The notes under the pieces: model-generated
Databases searched by the model: none
What the model was told of the DNA's origin: nothing
Seen by the model: the letters and a program-made list of their open reading frames with translations, nothing else
Program-made: the position numbers and the translations under genes
Assembly (NCBI RefSeq): GCF_026625705.1
Contig: NZ_CP113059.1
Span: forward strand, 3,348,001 to 3,412,000
Direction: 5' to 3'
Source of the DNA: Pedobacter sp. SL55
Lineage (GTDB): Bacteria; Bacteroidota; Bacteroidia; Sphingobacteriales; Sphingobacteriaceae
DNA length: 64,000 nt
Shown: in pieces, positions 16,811 to 25,594 of the stretch
Position numbering within the stretch: the first letter of the stretch is position 1
Layout of the letters: each line of letters starts with the position of its first letter

Positions 16811-17152
16811 AACGTGATTTCGGGATAAGATAATTCTGCTATTTGCTAGCGATAGCACTTCAAATCTTCGTTCAGCTAATTTTCGGTCTTTTATTTTTCG
16901 GGCCGCACCTATGAGCCAAAGCACTTTCTTTGAAAGAAACCTGCGGAGCAAGCATGAAGACAATTAAAAACAAAAGCTACACTGAATAAATAAGCAACCG
17001 AGAGTTTATCAGCAAAGCTGATGAGCTCCGTAAACTCCGGTTTTGTTACTTTTTGCGGTCAAAAAGTAAGAGCCCAGCGGCGGCGAGCTAAAAAAATACT
17101 TCCAATGCGAATTTCTCAAGAATGGTAAATACACTTAATCCGAACTCACGTT
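16811..17152. mobile_element. MITE-like element, copy 1 (342 bp)
   Basis: A non-coding block bounded by AACGTGATTTCGGG and its near-complement CCGAACTCACGTT. Its sequence recurs, inverted, at 55668-55925. Shared segments include GCTATTTGCTAGCGATAGC, CTTCGTTCAGCTAATTTTCGG and a hairpin formed by TACTTTTTGCGGTCAAAAAGTA. Copy 1 has about 85 extra bases in its middle, including a GCAAAGC-type palindrome. It encodes no transposase. Flanks AACT/AACC are a weak target-duplication candidate. It explains nearly all of the gap before the peptidase gene. Confidence 0.75.
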
Positions 17153-17168
17153 AACCAATACTATACCT

Positions 17169-17939
17169 ATGAACTACTATCCATACTTTATTCTTTTTGT
17201 ATTTTTTGCCGTGGCACTTTACTTTATTTTTCGCAAAAAGAAAGTGATCATTACGCCGCTATCTGTAGATGATAAAAAGCTTTTAGAAAACCACGTAACG
17301 TTTTATGCTGAATTGGATAAGGAAAAGAAAAACCTTTTTGAGGAGAAATTAACTCGCTTTTTAGGCAGTGTAAAGATTGAAGGCATTGGTACAGAGGTTA
17401 GCGCATTGGATAGGATTTTGGTAGGAGCAAGTGCTGTTATTCCTATATTGGGCTTTAACGATTGGGAATACCGTAATTTAGGAACGGTGTTGCTTTATCC
17501 AGATACATTTAACAAAGATTTTCAGTTTGGCGAGGGCGATAGAAATATTTTAGGCATGGTTGGCGATGGCTACATGAACGGCCAGATGATTTTATCTCAA
17601 TCTGCTTTACGGCATGGTTTTTCTAAAAGCGCTGGTAATGAAAATACAGGTATTCACGAGTTTGTTCATTTAATTGATAAGTCTGATGGCGCTACAGATG
17701 GTGTGCCTCAGTATTTTATACAACACAATTACACCATACCTTGGGTAAAAATGATGCATCAAGAAATTGCAAAGATTGAAGATAACAAATCAGATATCAA
17801 CCCTTATGCTATTACCAACGAAGCAGAGTTTTTTGCCGTTACTTCAGAATATTTCTTTGAAAACCCAGAACGGATGAAAGATAAACATCCTGCTTTATAC
17901 GACAGTTTGAGCAAGATTTTTGGTCAGCAGCTGGCCTAA
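17169..17939 (+). CDS. MtfA-type zinc metallopeptidase
   Basis: 256 residues. A single N-terminal membrane segment (about 4-22) is followed by a cytosol- or periplasm-facing domain with the zinc motif HEFVH in NTGIHEFVHLIDKSDGATDG (about residue 162) and the third-ligand region NEAEFFAVTSEYFFENP. This is the M90/MtfA family, which in E. coli interacts with the glucose regulator Mlc; that partner is not implied here. The membrane anchor is common in Bacteroidota members. It stands alone, directly after the repeat element. Confidence 0.88.
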   Translation: MNYYPYFILFVFFAVALYFIFRKKKVIITPLSVDDKKLLENHVTFYAELDKEKKNLFEEKLTRFLGSVKIEGIGTEVSALDRILVGASAVIPILGFNDWEYRNLGTVLLYPDTFNKDFQFGEGDRNILGMVGDGYMNGQMILSQSALRHGFSKSAGNENTGIHEFVHLIDKSDGATDGVPQYFIQHNYTIPWVKMMHQEIAKIEDNKSDINPYAITNEAEFFAVTSEYFFENPERMKDKHPALYDSLSKIFGQQLA

Positions 17940-17979
17940 TACCAAACAACTAAAAAACGAATAACCAAACAACTTGTTG

Positions 17980-18729
17980 TTATCTCTTGTAATTTCTGAA
18001 CCAGCTATTCACTTTCATTTGTATTACACCTAAAAAAGCTTCCCTAAAAATGCGGGTACTCATTTTTGATGTTCCCTCGGTTCTATCTGTAAAAATAATG
18101 GGTACTTCAACCACGTTAAAGCCGTATTTAATTGCAGTAAACTTCATTTCAATTTGAAAAGCATAGCCCACAAATTTGATTTTTTCCATAGGGATAGTTT
18201 CAAGCACTTTTCGAGTATAGCACTTAAAACCAGCGGTAGCATCTTGTATATTGATCCTTGTAATTAAACGAACGTACATTGACGCAAAATAAGACATCAA
18301 AACACGTCCCATTGGCCAATTAACTACATTTACACCTTTTACATACCGAGAGCCAATGGCCACATCAGCACCGTTTACACAGGCATCTCTCAGCTTAATT
18401 AAATCGTCTGGATTGTGAGAAAAATCGGCATCCATCTCAAAAATATATTGATATTCTCTCGCTAAAGCCCACTTAAAACCATGTATGTAAGCTGTACCTA
18501 AACCCAATTTACCTTTTCGCTCTTCGATATGTAGCATTGGAAATTCATCCTGCAAATTTTTTACAATTTGTGCCGTACCATCTGGAGATCCATCGTCGAT
18601 AATCAAAATTTCGAAATGATAAGGTAACGAGAACACCTTTCGAATAATCTTTTCGATATTCTCTTTCTCGTTGTAAGTAGGTATAATGACTAAACTGTCT
18701 GACAAAGTAATTTTAAATTTTAGATGCAA
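17980..18729 (-). CDS. Polyprenol-phosphate mannosyltransferase-like GT2 enzyme
   Basis: 249 residues of GT-A fold. It starts VIIPTYNEKENI, has the acidic substrate region EMDADFSHNPDD and ends without the transmembrane pair seen in larger DPM synthases, so it is the soluble DPM1-like form. It would transfer a sugar from a nucleotide donor to polyprenyl phosphate at the cytoplasmic membrane. The ATG at 18729 gives eight extra N-terminal residues; a TTG at 18705 giving MSDSLVIIPTYN fits the family better. It is followed on the minus strand by nothing closely linked. Confidence 0.9.
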   Translation of the reverse strand: MHLKFKITLSDSLVIIPTYNEKENIEKIIRKVFSLPYHFEILIIDDGSPDGTAQIVKNLQDEFPMLHIEERKGKLGLGTAYIHGFKWALAREYQYIFEMDADFSHNPDDLIKLRDACVNGADVAIGSRYVKGVNVVNWPMGRVLMSYFASMYVRLITRINIQDATAGFKCYTRKVLETIPMEKIKFVGYAFQIEMKFTAIKYGFNVVEVPIIFTDRTEGTSKMSTRIFREAFLGVIQMKVNSWFRNYKR

Positions 18730-18797
18730 TTCGCTTTGCGAAAGTAAGTAATTTAACCTGATGTTTATGCTTTGCTGTTTCGTTAAAATGTGTTAAA

Positions 18798-20264
18798 CTA
18801 CCTAATGTTGCCCATCCATTTCTTTAGTACTGGAACCAGAAAGAAAATAAATATACCAATACCAGCCGAATAGATAGAGATTTGAAGTAACACATTGGCA
18901 TAATAAGGCAGAGATAAAACGGGGTTATTTGCTTCTACAATAGCTTTAGGAATGCTCATTAATGCACCTATTTTGCCAGCTAGAAATTCTCCAATTGCAG
19001 TAAAGAAGAAGAAAATCCCCATCATTAAGCCTACAATATTTACTGGCGATAGTTTGGTAATCATAGATAAACCTACTGGCGAAATGCACATCTCGCCGCA
19101 AATGATAAAGAAATATCCGCCAGCAAATGCAACCAAAGGGATAAGACCATGACTTAAACTAGCTTGGCAGGCTAAATAAAAAGTGAAAAAACCAGCCGCT
19201 ACGAAAATAAATGACATGGCAAATTTGGCAGGAGTAGAGGGCTCTAAACCGCGTTTATTTAGCCATGGCCACAATGAGGCAAACACCAAACTGAGTATAA
19301 TTACCCAAGCTGGTGGTAAAAAATTGTTTACTGATAGGGCAGGCAGCGCCGTTCCAAAAACGTGCATATCTACATTTCTCATGGCAAAAAGGTTTAGCGA
19401 ACCCGCATTTTGCTCATAAAATGCCCAGAAAAATGTAGAAACTACTACCAAAGTTAAAGCAGAAAGTAATTTGAACTTGGCTTCCTTTTCTAGTTTCGAT
19501 GATAAATAAAGAATATAAATAACAGAAATTACAGCAAGCCCAAGCATGATACTGTCTAAAGCCTCGTAATAATTAAATAAGGTTACAATTAAAGGTAAGG
19601 TTACAAAAGTGAGTAAGTAAATGGTGTATTCTACGGTTAAAAAACCTGCAATTTTTCGGTGTAAATCTTGCGTTAATGGCAAGCCTTTTTCTTTTAGGGA
19701 AGCTTTACCAATGATAAAAACTACCAAACCCAATACCATGAAAATACCCGCCAAACCGAAGCCGTAGTGCCAATTAATTTGTTGACCAACGTAGCCACAA
19801 AGCAGGCCGCCCAAAGCTGCTCCAATATTAATTCCCATATAAAACAGCGAAAATGCACTGTCTTTTTTAGGATCGTTATTGTCATAAAGCGTACCCACCA
19901 AACTAGATACGTTAGGCTTAAAGAAACCGTTTCCACAAATAATGAAGGCCATGCCATAAAAGAAACTCCAATCTTGTGGTACGGCCAGTACAATGTGCCC
20001 AATTGCCATCATTACGCCACCAAAAATAATGGCCCTACGGTATCCCAGAAATTTATCGGCCAGCATGCCGCCAAACATGGGCATGGTATAAACCAAGGCA
20101 GAGTAAGCACCTAAAATAGCATAACCCTTAGGCTCATCAAATTTCAGTTGAGTAACCATGTAGGCTAACAATAAGGCTTTCATTCCATAAAACGAAAACC
20201 GTTCCCACATTTCAGTAAAAAATAGGAGATAGAGCTGTTTAGGGTGTTTTGTTGTTTGGTTCAT
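18798..20264 (-). CDS. POT-family proton-dependent oligopeptide transporter
   Basis: 488 residues with about 12-14 membrane segments. The POT signature ExxER is visible near the start (FFTEMWERFSFYGMKALL), and MGINIGAALGGLLCGYVG and NGFFKPNVSSLVG are the second and third family motifs. It imports di- and tripeptides with protons across the inner membrane. It lies just upstream of the glycosyltransferase on the same strand (68 bp apart), with no functional link evident. Confidence 0.93.
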   Translation of the reverse strand: MNQTTKHPKQLYLLFFTEMWERFSFYGMKALLLAYMVTQLKFDEPKGYAILGAYSALVYTMPMFGGMLADKFLGYRRAIIFGGVMMAIGHIVLAVPQDWSFFYGMAFIICGNGFFKPNVSSLVGTLYDNNDPKKDSAFSLFYMGINIGAALGGLLCGYVGQQINWHYGFGLAGIFMVLGLVVFIIGKASLKEKGLPLTQDLHRKIAGFLTVEYTIYLLTFVTLPLIVTLFNYYEALDSIMLGLAVISVIYILYLSSKLEKEAKFKLLSALTLVVVSTFFWAFYEQNAGSLNLFAMRNVDMHVFGTALPALSVNNFLPPAWVIILSLVFASLWPWLNKRGLEPSTPAKFAMSFIFVAAGFFTFYLACQASLSHGLIPLVAFAGGYFFIICGEMCISPVGLSMITKLSPVNIVGLMMGIFFFFTAIGEFLAGKIGALMSIPKAIVEANNPVLSLPYYANVLLQISIYSAGIGIFIFFLVPVLKKWMGNIR

Positions 20265-20300
20265 TAGTTCTAATAGGAATTAGGTTATAGGTGCTAGATA

Positions 20301-20514
20301 TTAGTTTTAAATGAGCAGTTAGTAATTCATTATCACATCAACTTATTATCCAACTAACGTGAGTTATTAGGCTTAATCTCGGCTAACCGATCCAGAAATA
20401 AAGTTGAAATATCCATAATTCACATTGGTTGTCAAATTAATAAAGCTTCTAAGTCTTTTAGGAATTAGTTTTAACTGAGCGGCTAGCAATTCATTATCAC
20501 ATCAGCTAATTATC
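20301..20514. repeat. Two 50-bp direct repeats flanking a solo repeat end
   Basis: TTAGTTTTAAATGAGCAGTT and onward (20301-20350) is repeated with few changes at 20465-20514. Between them, ACTAACGTGAGTT at about 20353-20365 matches the terminal inverted repeat of the MITE-like element at 16811 and 55668, but no rest of the element follows. No gene is seen in this 281-bp gap. Confidence 0.6.
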
Positions 20515-20545
20515 TAATTATCAAATTAAGAAAACTTTCTACTTA

Positions 20546-21196
20546 TTAAGGCGCTAGGCGTTCAATTCTCCAGCTCCCGTTTACAAAGGTGTATTTTATT
20601 CTGTCGTGTAACCTGCTAGACCGGCCTTGCCAAAATTCAATTACAGTAGGTTTTACAATATAACCGCCCCAATGTGCAGGCTTTGGTATTGTTTTGCCTT
20701 CGTATTGCTTGGTCAATTCTTCTACTTTGTTTTCTAAAATTTTGCGGCTTGCAATTACTTGGCTTTGTGGCGAAGCAATGGCACCAATTTGACTACCTAC
20801 CGGGCGTGAGTTAAAATATTGTTCTGAAGTTTCTTTGTCTAATTTTTCTATTTTACCTTCAATTCTTACCTGACGTTCTAATTCTGCCCAAAAAAAGACT
20901 AAGCAAGCCAAAGGATTTTTTTTAATTTCTTTACCTTTTTGACTAAGATAATTGGTGTAAAAACTGAAACCATTTTCATCAAAGCCTTTTAACAACACAA
21001 TCCTAGCGTTTGGCCGTCCAGTTTTATCTGCGGTTGCCAGTGTCATTACGTTGGGTTCAAAAATCTCTGCGTTTACGGCATCAGAAAACCATTTTTCGAA
21101 CTGTGCCATTGGATTTTTAACTATATCACTTTCACTTAACTCGGCCGCTTTGTAGTCTTGGCGCAAGTTTTGTAACATTTCTTTAGTAAGCTTCAT
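20546..21196 (-). CDS. pdxH: Pyridoxamine 5'-phosphate oxidase
   Basis: 216 residues, the normal PdxH length. It oxidises pyridoxine or pyridoxamine phosphate to pyridoxal phosphate using FMN. Recognisable segments are NARIVLLKGFDENGFSFYTNY, split as two motifs in the FMN-binding split barrel (NARIVLLKG and GFSFYTNY), FFWAELERQVRIEG, SRPVGSQIGAIASPQS and the C-terminal FWQGRSSRLHDR with the conserved arginines. It is divergent from yqgE. Confidence 0.96.
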   Translation of the reverse strand: MKLTKEMLQNLRQDYKAAELSESDIVKNPMAQFEKWFSDAVNAEIFEPNVMTLATADKTGRPNARIVLLKGFDENGFSFYTNYLSQKGKEIKKNPLACLVFFWAELERQVRIEGKIEKLDKETSEQYFNSRPVGSQIGAIASPQSQVIASRKILENKVEELTKQYEGKTIPKPAHWGGYIVKPTVIEFWQGRSSRLHDRIKYTFVNGSWRIERLAP

Positions 21197-21309
21197 GTAG
21201 CAAAAATAGCGTTGTTACCACACAAATTGCTATATCATTTCATTTTTATTTGATTGGATGAGCACAATCATTTTTGGCATATTTGAATAATATTTTGTTA
21301 ATTTACTTT

Positions 21310-21873
21310 ATGTTAAGCTTATTAAATCCATCTACTGGTAAGTTACTCATCTCGGAGCCATTTTTGGCCGATCCGAATTTTAAACGTTCTGTAGTATTAC
21401 TTGCCGAATATAGCCATGAAAGCGCTATGGGGTTCATTTTAAATCAACCAAGCAATTTGGTAGTTAAAGATCTTATTCCAGATTTATGGATGGCAGATTT
21501 TCCTGTTTTTATTGGTGGACCGGTAGAAATAGAAACCATTCATTTTGTGCATCGCTGCTATGATAAATTAAATAGTGGAGAAGAAATTGCGGAAGGCGTT
21601 TATTGGGGTGGAGATTTTGAGACACTAAAATTACTAATCAACAACAATAGTGTGCAAGAAGATGAAGTGAAGTTCTTTTTAGGCTATTCTGGCTGGGGCT
21701 TTAACCAATTAGAAGATGAATTGGTAACCAATACTTGGATTGTTTCAGATCAATATCATCAGGATATCGTATTTTCTAATAACGAAGAGGAGCTTTGGAA
21801 AGAGGTAATTATTAACTTGGGGCCTAAGTACGCACATGTAAGTAATTTCCCAGTTGATCCTAATTTAAACTAA
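21310..21873 (+). CDS. YqgE/AlgH family protein
   Basis: 187 residues from ATG 21310. The upstream TTG frame would run through an AT-rich promoter-like stretch, so the later start is preferred. The family core is clear: GKLLISEPFLADPNFKRSVV, GFILNQPSN, FIGGPVEIETIHFVH and FLGYSGWGFNQLEDEL. The biochemical role of this DUF179 family is not settled. It is likely cytoplasmic, with no signal peptide. An acyltransferase gene follows after 51 bp on the same strand. Confidence 0.92.
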   Translation: MLSLLNPSTGKLLISEPFLADPNFKRSVVLLAEYSHESAMGFILNQPSNLVVKDLIPDLWMADFPVFIGGPVEIETIHFVHRCYDKLNSGEEIAEGVYWGGDFETLKLLINNNSVQEDEVKFFLGYSGWGFNQLEDELVTNTWIVSDQYHQDIVFSNNEEELWKEVIINLGPKYAHVSNFPVDPNLN

Positions 21874-21924
21874 GGCTAACATTTACACTTCTACATCAAT
21901 TTTATAAAATTGTATCTTTGATAG

Positions 21925-22647
21925 ATGATTAAACTGCTCCGAAGAATACACCTAATTTATAGTTTGGTTTGTATTCTGCTCTTTTTTATACTTTTTTTAC
22001 CCTTTTATTATTGCTTCACTAGACATCCGAAGTATTACGGTATACTCAATAAATTTCGTACGGCACATGCTTGGATTTCTTCTACTTTAGCTGGTTTTTT
22101 TCTAAGATTTAAGTTCGAAAAAAAGCTTGATCCCAACCAAACCTATATTTTTTGCGCTAACCATACGTCAAATTTAGATATCATTATCATGTGTGCATTG
22201 GCACGTGGCAGGTATCATTTTATGGGCAAAGAAGAACTGATGAAGAACCCAATTTTAGGTATCTTCTTTAAAACCATTGATATTGCAGTATCAAGATCGA
22301 GTAAAATATCTTCTTTTAGGGCCTTTAAAAAGGCGGCTGATAATTTAGAAAAAGGTATGAGTTTAATTATTTTTCCAGAGGGAAAAATAGACGATGTTTA
22401 CCCGCCAGTTTTACAAGATTTTAAAAGTGGCCCATTTAGGTTGGCTATTGAAAAAAATATACCTATTGTACCCGTAAGCATTGCCAACCTTTGGAAAATG
22501 ATGTGGGATGACGGTTTTAAACACGGCACCAGACCGGGTATTGTAGACATTTATGTGCACGAACCAATTTTAACTAGTACATTAGCCGTAGAAAACGACG
22601 AAGTGCTGAAAGAAGATGTTTACAAGAAGATTTATAGCAAGTTGTAA
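21925..22647 (+). CDS. 1-acyl-glycerol-3-phosphate acyltransferase (PlsC family)
   Basis: 240 residues. Two hydrophobic segments at the N terminus anchor it to the membrane. The acyltransferase box is NHTSNLD (HX4D), and the substrate-binding motif is FPEGKID. It makes phosphatidic acid from lysophosphatidic acid for membrane lipid synthesis. It lies between yqgE and gatC and is followed by a long hairpin that may end its transcript. Confidence 0.92.
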   Translation: MIKLLRRIHLIYSLVCILLFFILFLPFYYCFTRHPKYYGILNKFRTAHAWISSTLAGFFLRFKFEKKLDPNQTYIFCANHTSNLDIIIMCALARGRYHFMGKEELMKNPILGIFFKTIDIAVSRSSKISSFRAFKKAADNLEKGMSLIIFPEGKIDDVYPPVLQDFKSGPFRLAIEKNIPIVPVSIANLWKMMWDDGFKHGTRPGIVDIYVHEPILTSTLAVENDEVLKEDVYKKIYSKL

Positions 22648-22656
22648 AAGAAATAA

Positions 22657-22722
22657 ACCACAAAGACACTAAGAATGAAAATTAGCTGAATTTTTTCTTT
22701 GTGGTCTTAGTGTCTTTGTGGT
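22657..22722. repeat. 18-bp inverted repeat between plsC-like gene and gatC
   Basis: ACCACAAAGACACTAAGA (22657-22674) and its exact complement (22705-22722) enclose a 30-base loop. The second arm is followed by a run of A, not T, on the plus strand, so termination is not assured. It is a dispersed palindromic repeat type and sits only 12 bases before the gatC start. Confidence 0.7.
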
Positions 22723-22734
22723 AAAAAAAAGCAA

Positions 22735-23025
22735 ATGATAATAGATAAAAATACAGTATATAAAGTAGCTGATTTAGCTAGAATTGAAATTAAGGACAAC
22801 GAAGTTGATCATTTGACTAAAGAAATGAACAAGATCCTTACTTTTATGGAAAAGCTGAACGAATTAGATACAGAAGGCGTAGTGCCTTTAGTTTATATGA
22901 ACAACCAAGCTAATGTTTGGCGAGAAGATGTGGCAAAAAACGAAATTACTACAGTTGATGGTTTAAAAAATTCGGCAGTGCATAACGAAAACTTCTTCTT
23001 GGTGCCAAAAATTATCGAGAAATAG
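22735..23025 (+). CDS. gatC: Asp-tRNA(Asn)/Glu-tRNA(Gln) amidotransferase subunit C
   Basis: 96 residues, full length for GatC. VADLARIEIKDNEVDHLTKEMNKIL, read as VADLARIE and then the helical LTKEMNKILTFMEKLNELDT, is characteristic. GatC holds GatA and GatB together in the complex that amidates mischarged tRNA. gatA and gatB are not in the window, so the genes are unlinked, as is common in Bacteroidota. Confidence 0.93.
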   Translation: MIIDKNTVYKVADLARIEIKDNEVDHLTKEMNKILTFMEKLNELDTEGVVPLVYMNNQANVWREDVAKNEITTVDGLKNSAVHNENFFLVPKIIEK

Positions 23026-23147
23026 AAGGTAGTTTTCAGTGTACGGTAATTAGTTAATAGTTTGCGTTTAATCGATTAACCAATAATTTTCAAAATACTT
23101 TGTAACATTGCAATGAAAGCTATCGTCTAAAAACCAAAAAAATAGCA

Positions 23148-23906
23148 ATGCAGAAAGAACTCATAACCATTAAAGATATTGGCCGTAGGTACGTTATTGG
23201 TACCGAGGTTATTCATGCGCTAAAATCTGTAAGTTTAACGATTAAACAAGGCGAGTTTGTGGCTTTAATGGGGCCTTCTGGTTCGGGTAAATCTACATTA
23301 ATGAACATTTTGGGCTGTTTAGATACACCAACCAAGGGAGATTACATCTTAAACGGCACTAACGTAAGTCACATGTCTGATAACGAACTGGCAGAAGTTC
23401 GTAATAAGGAAATTGGTTTCGTTTTTCAAACCTTTAATCTTTTACCCAGATCAACTTCTTTAGATAATGTGGCATTGCCCTTAATTTATGCCGGAGCCGG
23501 CAAAAAAGAGCGTGATGCACGTGCCCAAAAGGCGTTAGAAAACGTAGGTTTGGGAAATAGGGTAACGCACAAACCTAACGAATTATCGGGCGGACAACGC
23601 CAGCGTGTAGCCGTAGCAAGAGCCTTGATCAATAATCCTTCAATTATATTGGCCGATGAGCCCACAGGTAATTTAGATACTAAAACATCTATTGAAATTA
23701 TGGGGCTTTTGGAAGAAATACACAGTAAAGGCAACACCATTATCTTGGTAACCCACGAAGAGGATATTGCCCAACATGCACACAGAATTGTACGTATGCG
23801 TGATGGACTGATAGAAAATGACTACATTAATGACGACATCAAATCTGTTTCGCCACGCTTAAAAGCCATACAAGAAAGCGGTAACGATTTTGAGAATATA
23901 AATTAA
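23148..23906 (+). CDS. ABC transporter ATP-binding protein (MacB/LolD type)
   Basis: 252 residues: Walker [11 protein letters not shown]-loop [18 protein letters not shown], signature [15 protein letters not shown], Walker [13 protein letters not shown], switch VTHE. The short interdomain wording [12 protein letters not shown] is typical of the MacB/LolD/FtsE-like class that drives lipoprotein or peptide export with FtsX-like permeases. No permease gene is adjacent, so the partner is elsewhere. Confidence 0.93.
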   Translation: MQKELITIKDIGRRYVIGTEVIHALKSVSLTIKQGEFVALMGPSGSGKSTLMNILGCLDTPTKGDYILNGTNVSHMSDNELAEVRNKEIGFVFQTFNLLPRSTSLDNVALPLIYAGAGKKERDARAQKALENVGLGNRVTHKPNELSGGQRQRVAVARALINNPSIILADEPTGNLDTKTSIEIMGLLEEIHSKGNTIILVTHEEDIAQHAHRIVRMRDGLIENDYINDDIKSVSPRLKAIQESGNDFENIN

Positions 23907-23985
23907 GGTTGAAGGTGAAAAAGGCGTAGGGCATAAGGTCAGGTCATCCCTATACCTTAAAGCTTAAACCTATTACCTTAGCAAT

Positions 23986-24539
23986 ATGAAAATTTACACC
24001 AAAACCGGCGATAAAGGCTTAACCTCATTAATAGGAGGTACCCGAGTAGCCAAACATCATATTCGTATAGAGAGTTACGGCACAGTAGACGAACTTAATT
24101 CTTACATTGGTTTGGTAGCTTGTCAGGATATTGACACACAGCATCAAACTATTTTAAAAGAGATACAGGATAGACTTTTTACCATTGGAGCTTCTTTGGC
24201 TGCAGATCCAGAAAAATCGAAGATGAAAATTCCAGATTTGTTGGAAAGCGATATTACGCTATTAGAAACTGAGATAGATAAAATGAATGATGCTTTACCT
24301 GCATTAACGCATTTTATTTTACCAGGGGAAATACCGTGGTATCTTATTGCCACATTGCTAGATGTGTTTGTAGAAGAGCCGAAAGATTAAGCGTAGCCTT
24401 GGCCGAAGGCAGTTTTGTAGACAATAAAGTTACAGTTTACTTAAATAGATTAAGCGACTATTTGTTCGTTTTAGGCCGAAAATTAGGACAAGATGCCAAT
24501 GCAGATGAGCATATTTGGATACCCCGAAAAAATAGTTGA
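23986..24539 (+). pseudogene. Cob(I)alamin adenosyltransferase (PduO type), frameshifted
   Basis: The first 113 or so residues (MKIYTKTGDKGLTSLIGGTRV onward; motif TGDKGLTSLIGG) match PduO-type ATP:cob(I)alamin adenosyltransferase. At base 24325-24328 the GGGG run lacks one G: adding it gives FILPGGNTVVSYCHIARCVCRRAERL in one frame (key part CHIARCVCRRAER), continuing to YLNRLSDYLFVLGRKLG and a stop at 24539. The whole protein would have 184 residues. As written, the frame stops at 24390 after unrelated residues. The enzyme makes adenosylcobalamin. A sequencing error in the G run is as likely as true inactivation. Confidence 0.85.
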
Positions 24540-24617
24540 AAAAAATATTTGTTTTGCTCATTTTTTTGCCTGCTTTGCGCAAATAGAACATTTAAAGAAT
24601 TAATAATTATTTAAGAT

Positions 24618-24839
24618 ATGTATTGGACCTTAGAATTAGCATCGCATTTGGAAGACGCACCATGGCCTGCAACTAAAGATGAATTAATTGACTATGCTAT
24701 CCGTTCCGGAGCGCCTGTAGAAGTGATTGAAAACCTACAAGCTTTAGAAGATGATGGCGAGCCTTATGAAACTATAGAAGAGATTTGGCCAGATTATCCT
24801 ACCAAGGATGATTTCTTCTTTAACGAAGATGAATATTAG
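24618..24839 (+). CDS. DUF2795 small acidic protein
   Basis: 73 residues, strongly acidic. MYWTLELASHLEDAPWPATK and the helical DELIDYAIRSGAPVEVIENL are typical of the DUF2795 family, which is widespread and highly expressed in Bacteroidota; its function is unknown. It has its own terminator and no close partner on the same strand, so it is a stand-alone gene. Confidence 0.88.
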   Translation: MYWTLELASHLEDAPWPATKDELIDYAIRSGAPVEVIENLQALEDDGEPYETIEEIWPDYPTKDDFFFNEDEY

Positions 24840-24845
24840 AAATAT

Positions 24846-24879
24846 AAAGCCTCAATGAAAATTGGGGCTTTGTTTTTTT
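24846..24879 (+). terminator. Terminator of the DUF2795 gene
   Basis: AAAGCCTCAAT and ATTGGGGCTTT form an 11-bp stem (one G-T pair) around a GAAA tetraloop, followed by GTTTTTTT. It starts seven bases after the stop codon. The rest of the gap to 25147 shows no gene I can support. Confidence 0.9.
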
Positions 24880-25147
24880 AAAATTCACTAGGGCATCAAT
24901 TTTTTAAATCACTATGTGTGAAGTATGCAAAACCGCTTTATATAAATAAGTACGCTATGTAGATGTTAATTGTTGATAGCTTTTGTGGTAACAAATAAAT
25001 AACCTAAAACAGCCCCAGAGGTGCTTATAAAATAAATGTTTCTTTTTTGACCAAACTAACTTTCCCTAATTTCAGTTTTTACAGCGCAAAATTATAAAAT
25101 CTACTTTTCTTAACTAAATAGAAGCTTTATAGATTGTAAATTGGCGG

Positions 25148-25594
25148 TTAATTACTGTTTTTTTTAAGGATAATCTTTCTGAGTTGTAGAATGCCATTGG
25201 TAAGATGATGTTTCTTTGGGGTAAAAAATGGTAGACTTAACACCGATAGCAGAGAAATACCAGCCGAAGCTCCTAAGGCACCGCCATAACCAGCAAAAAA
25301 AGTACTTGTGTTTAAATAGATCATAGCAAATACTAAGCCTGCTATAGCTAATTTAATGTAGCTATCTACTATTTTTTTAGAAACCATACCAATAAATGAT
25401 CCACCAATAAAAACTACAGGTATATTTTTGGTTAAGTATGGCGTTAACACATTAGGGAAAAAATAAATAAACAAAGCAACTAAGAGAGATAACAAAGCTG
25501 ATGACCTAACTGGCCCTTGCTTTAGCTTGTGGTTAGTAAAAAATGTAAGTATTGCAGCAATAACGGCGGTTATAGTAATGATAAATATATTCAT
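25148..25594 (-). CDS. Small integral membrane protein, paralogue of upstream gene
   Basis: 148 residues with four to five hydrophobic segments and no recognised family name. Its phrases GPVRSSALLSL, VVFIGGSFIGMVS and FAGYGGALGASAG line up in order with GPVISAGIVGT, TFYCGAFIGMTS and FNGLGGKLGTVA of the upstream gene, so the two are diverged duplicates. The start overlaps the upstream stop (ATGA). Glycine-rich segments suggest tight helix packing. Role unknown; a transporter or channel subunit pair is possible. Confidence 0.7.
   Translation of the reverse strand: MNIFIITITAVIAAILTFFTNHKLKQGPVRSSALLSLLVALFIYFFPNVLTPYLTKNIPVVFIGGSFIGMVSKKIVDSYIKLAIAGLVFAMIYLNTSTFFAGYGGALGASAGISLLSVLSLPFFTPKKHHLTNGILQLRKIILKKNSN

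Noticed and set aside
24966..25055. Minus-strand short frame reading TSGAVLGYLFVTTKAINN
   Set aside because: It looks protein-like but has no usable start codon and a stop close upstream, so it cannot be supported as a gene.
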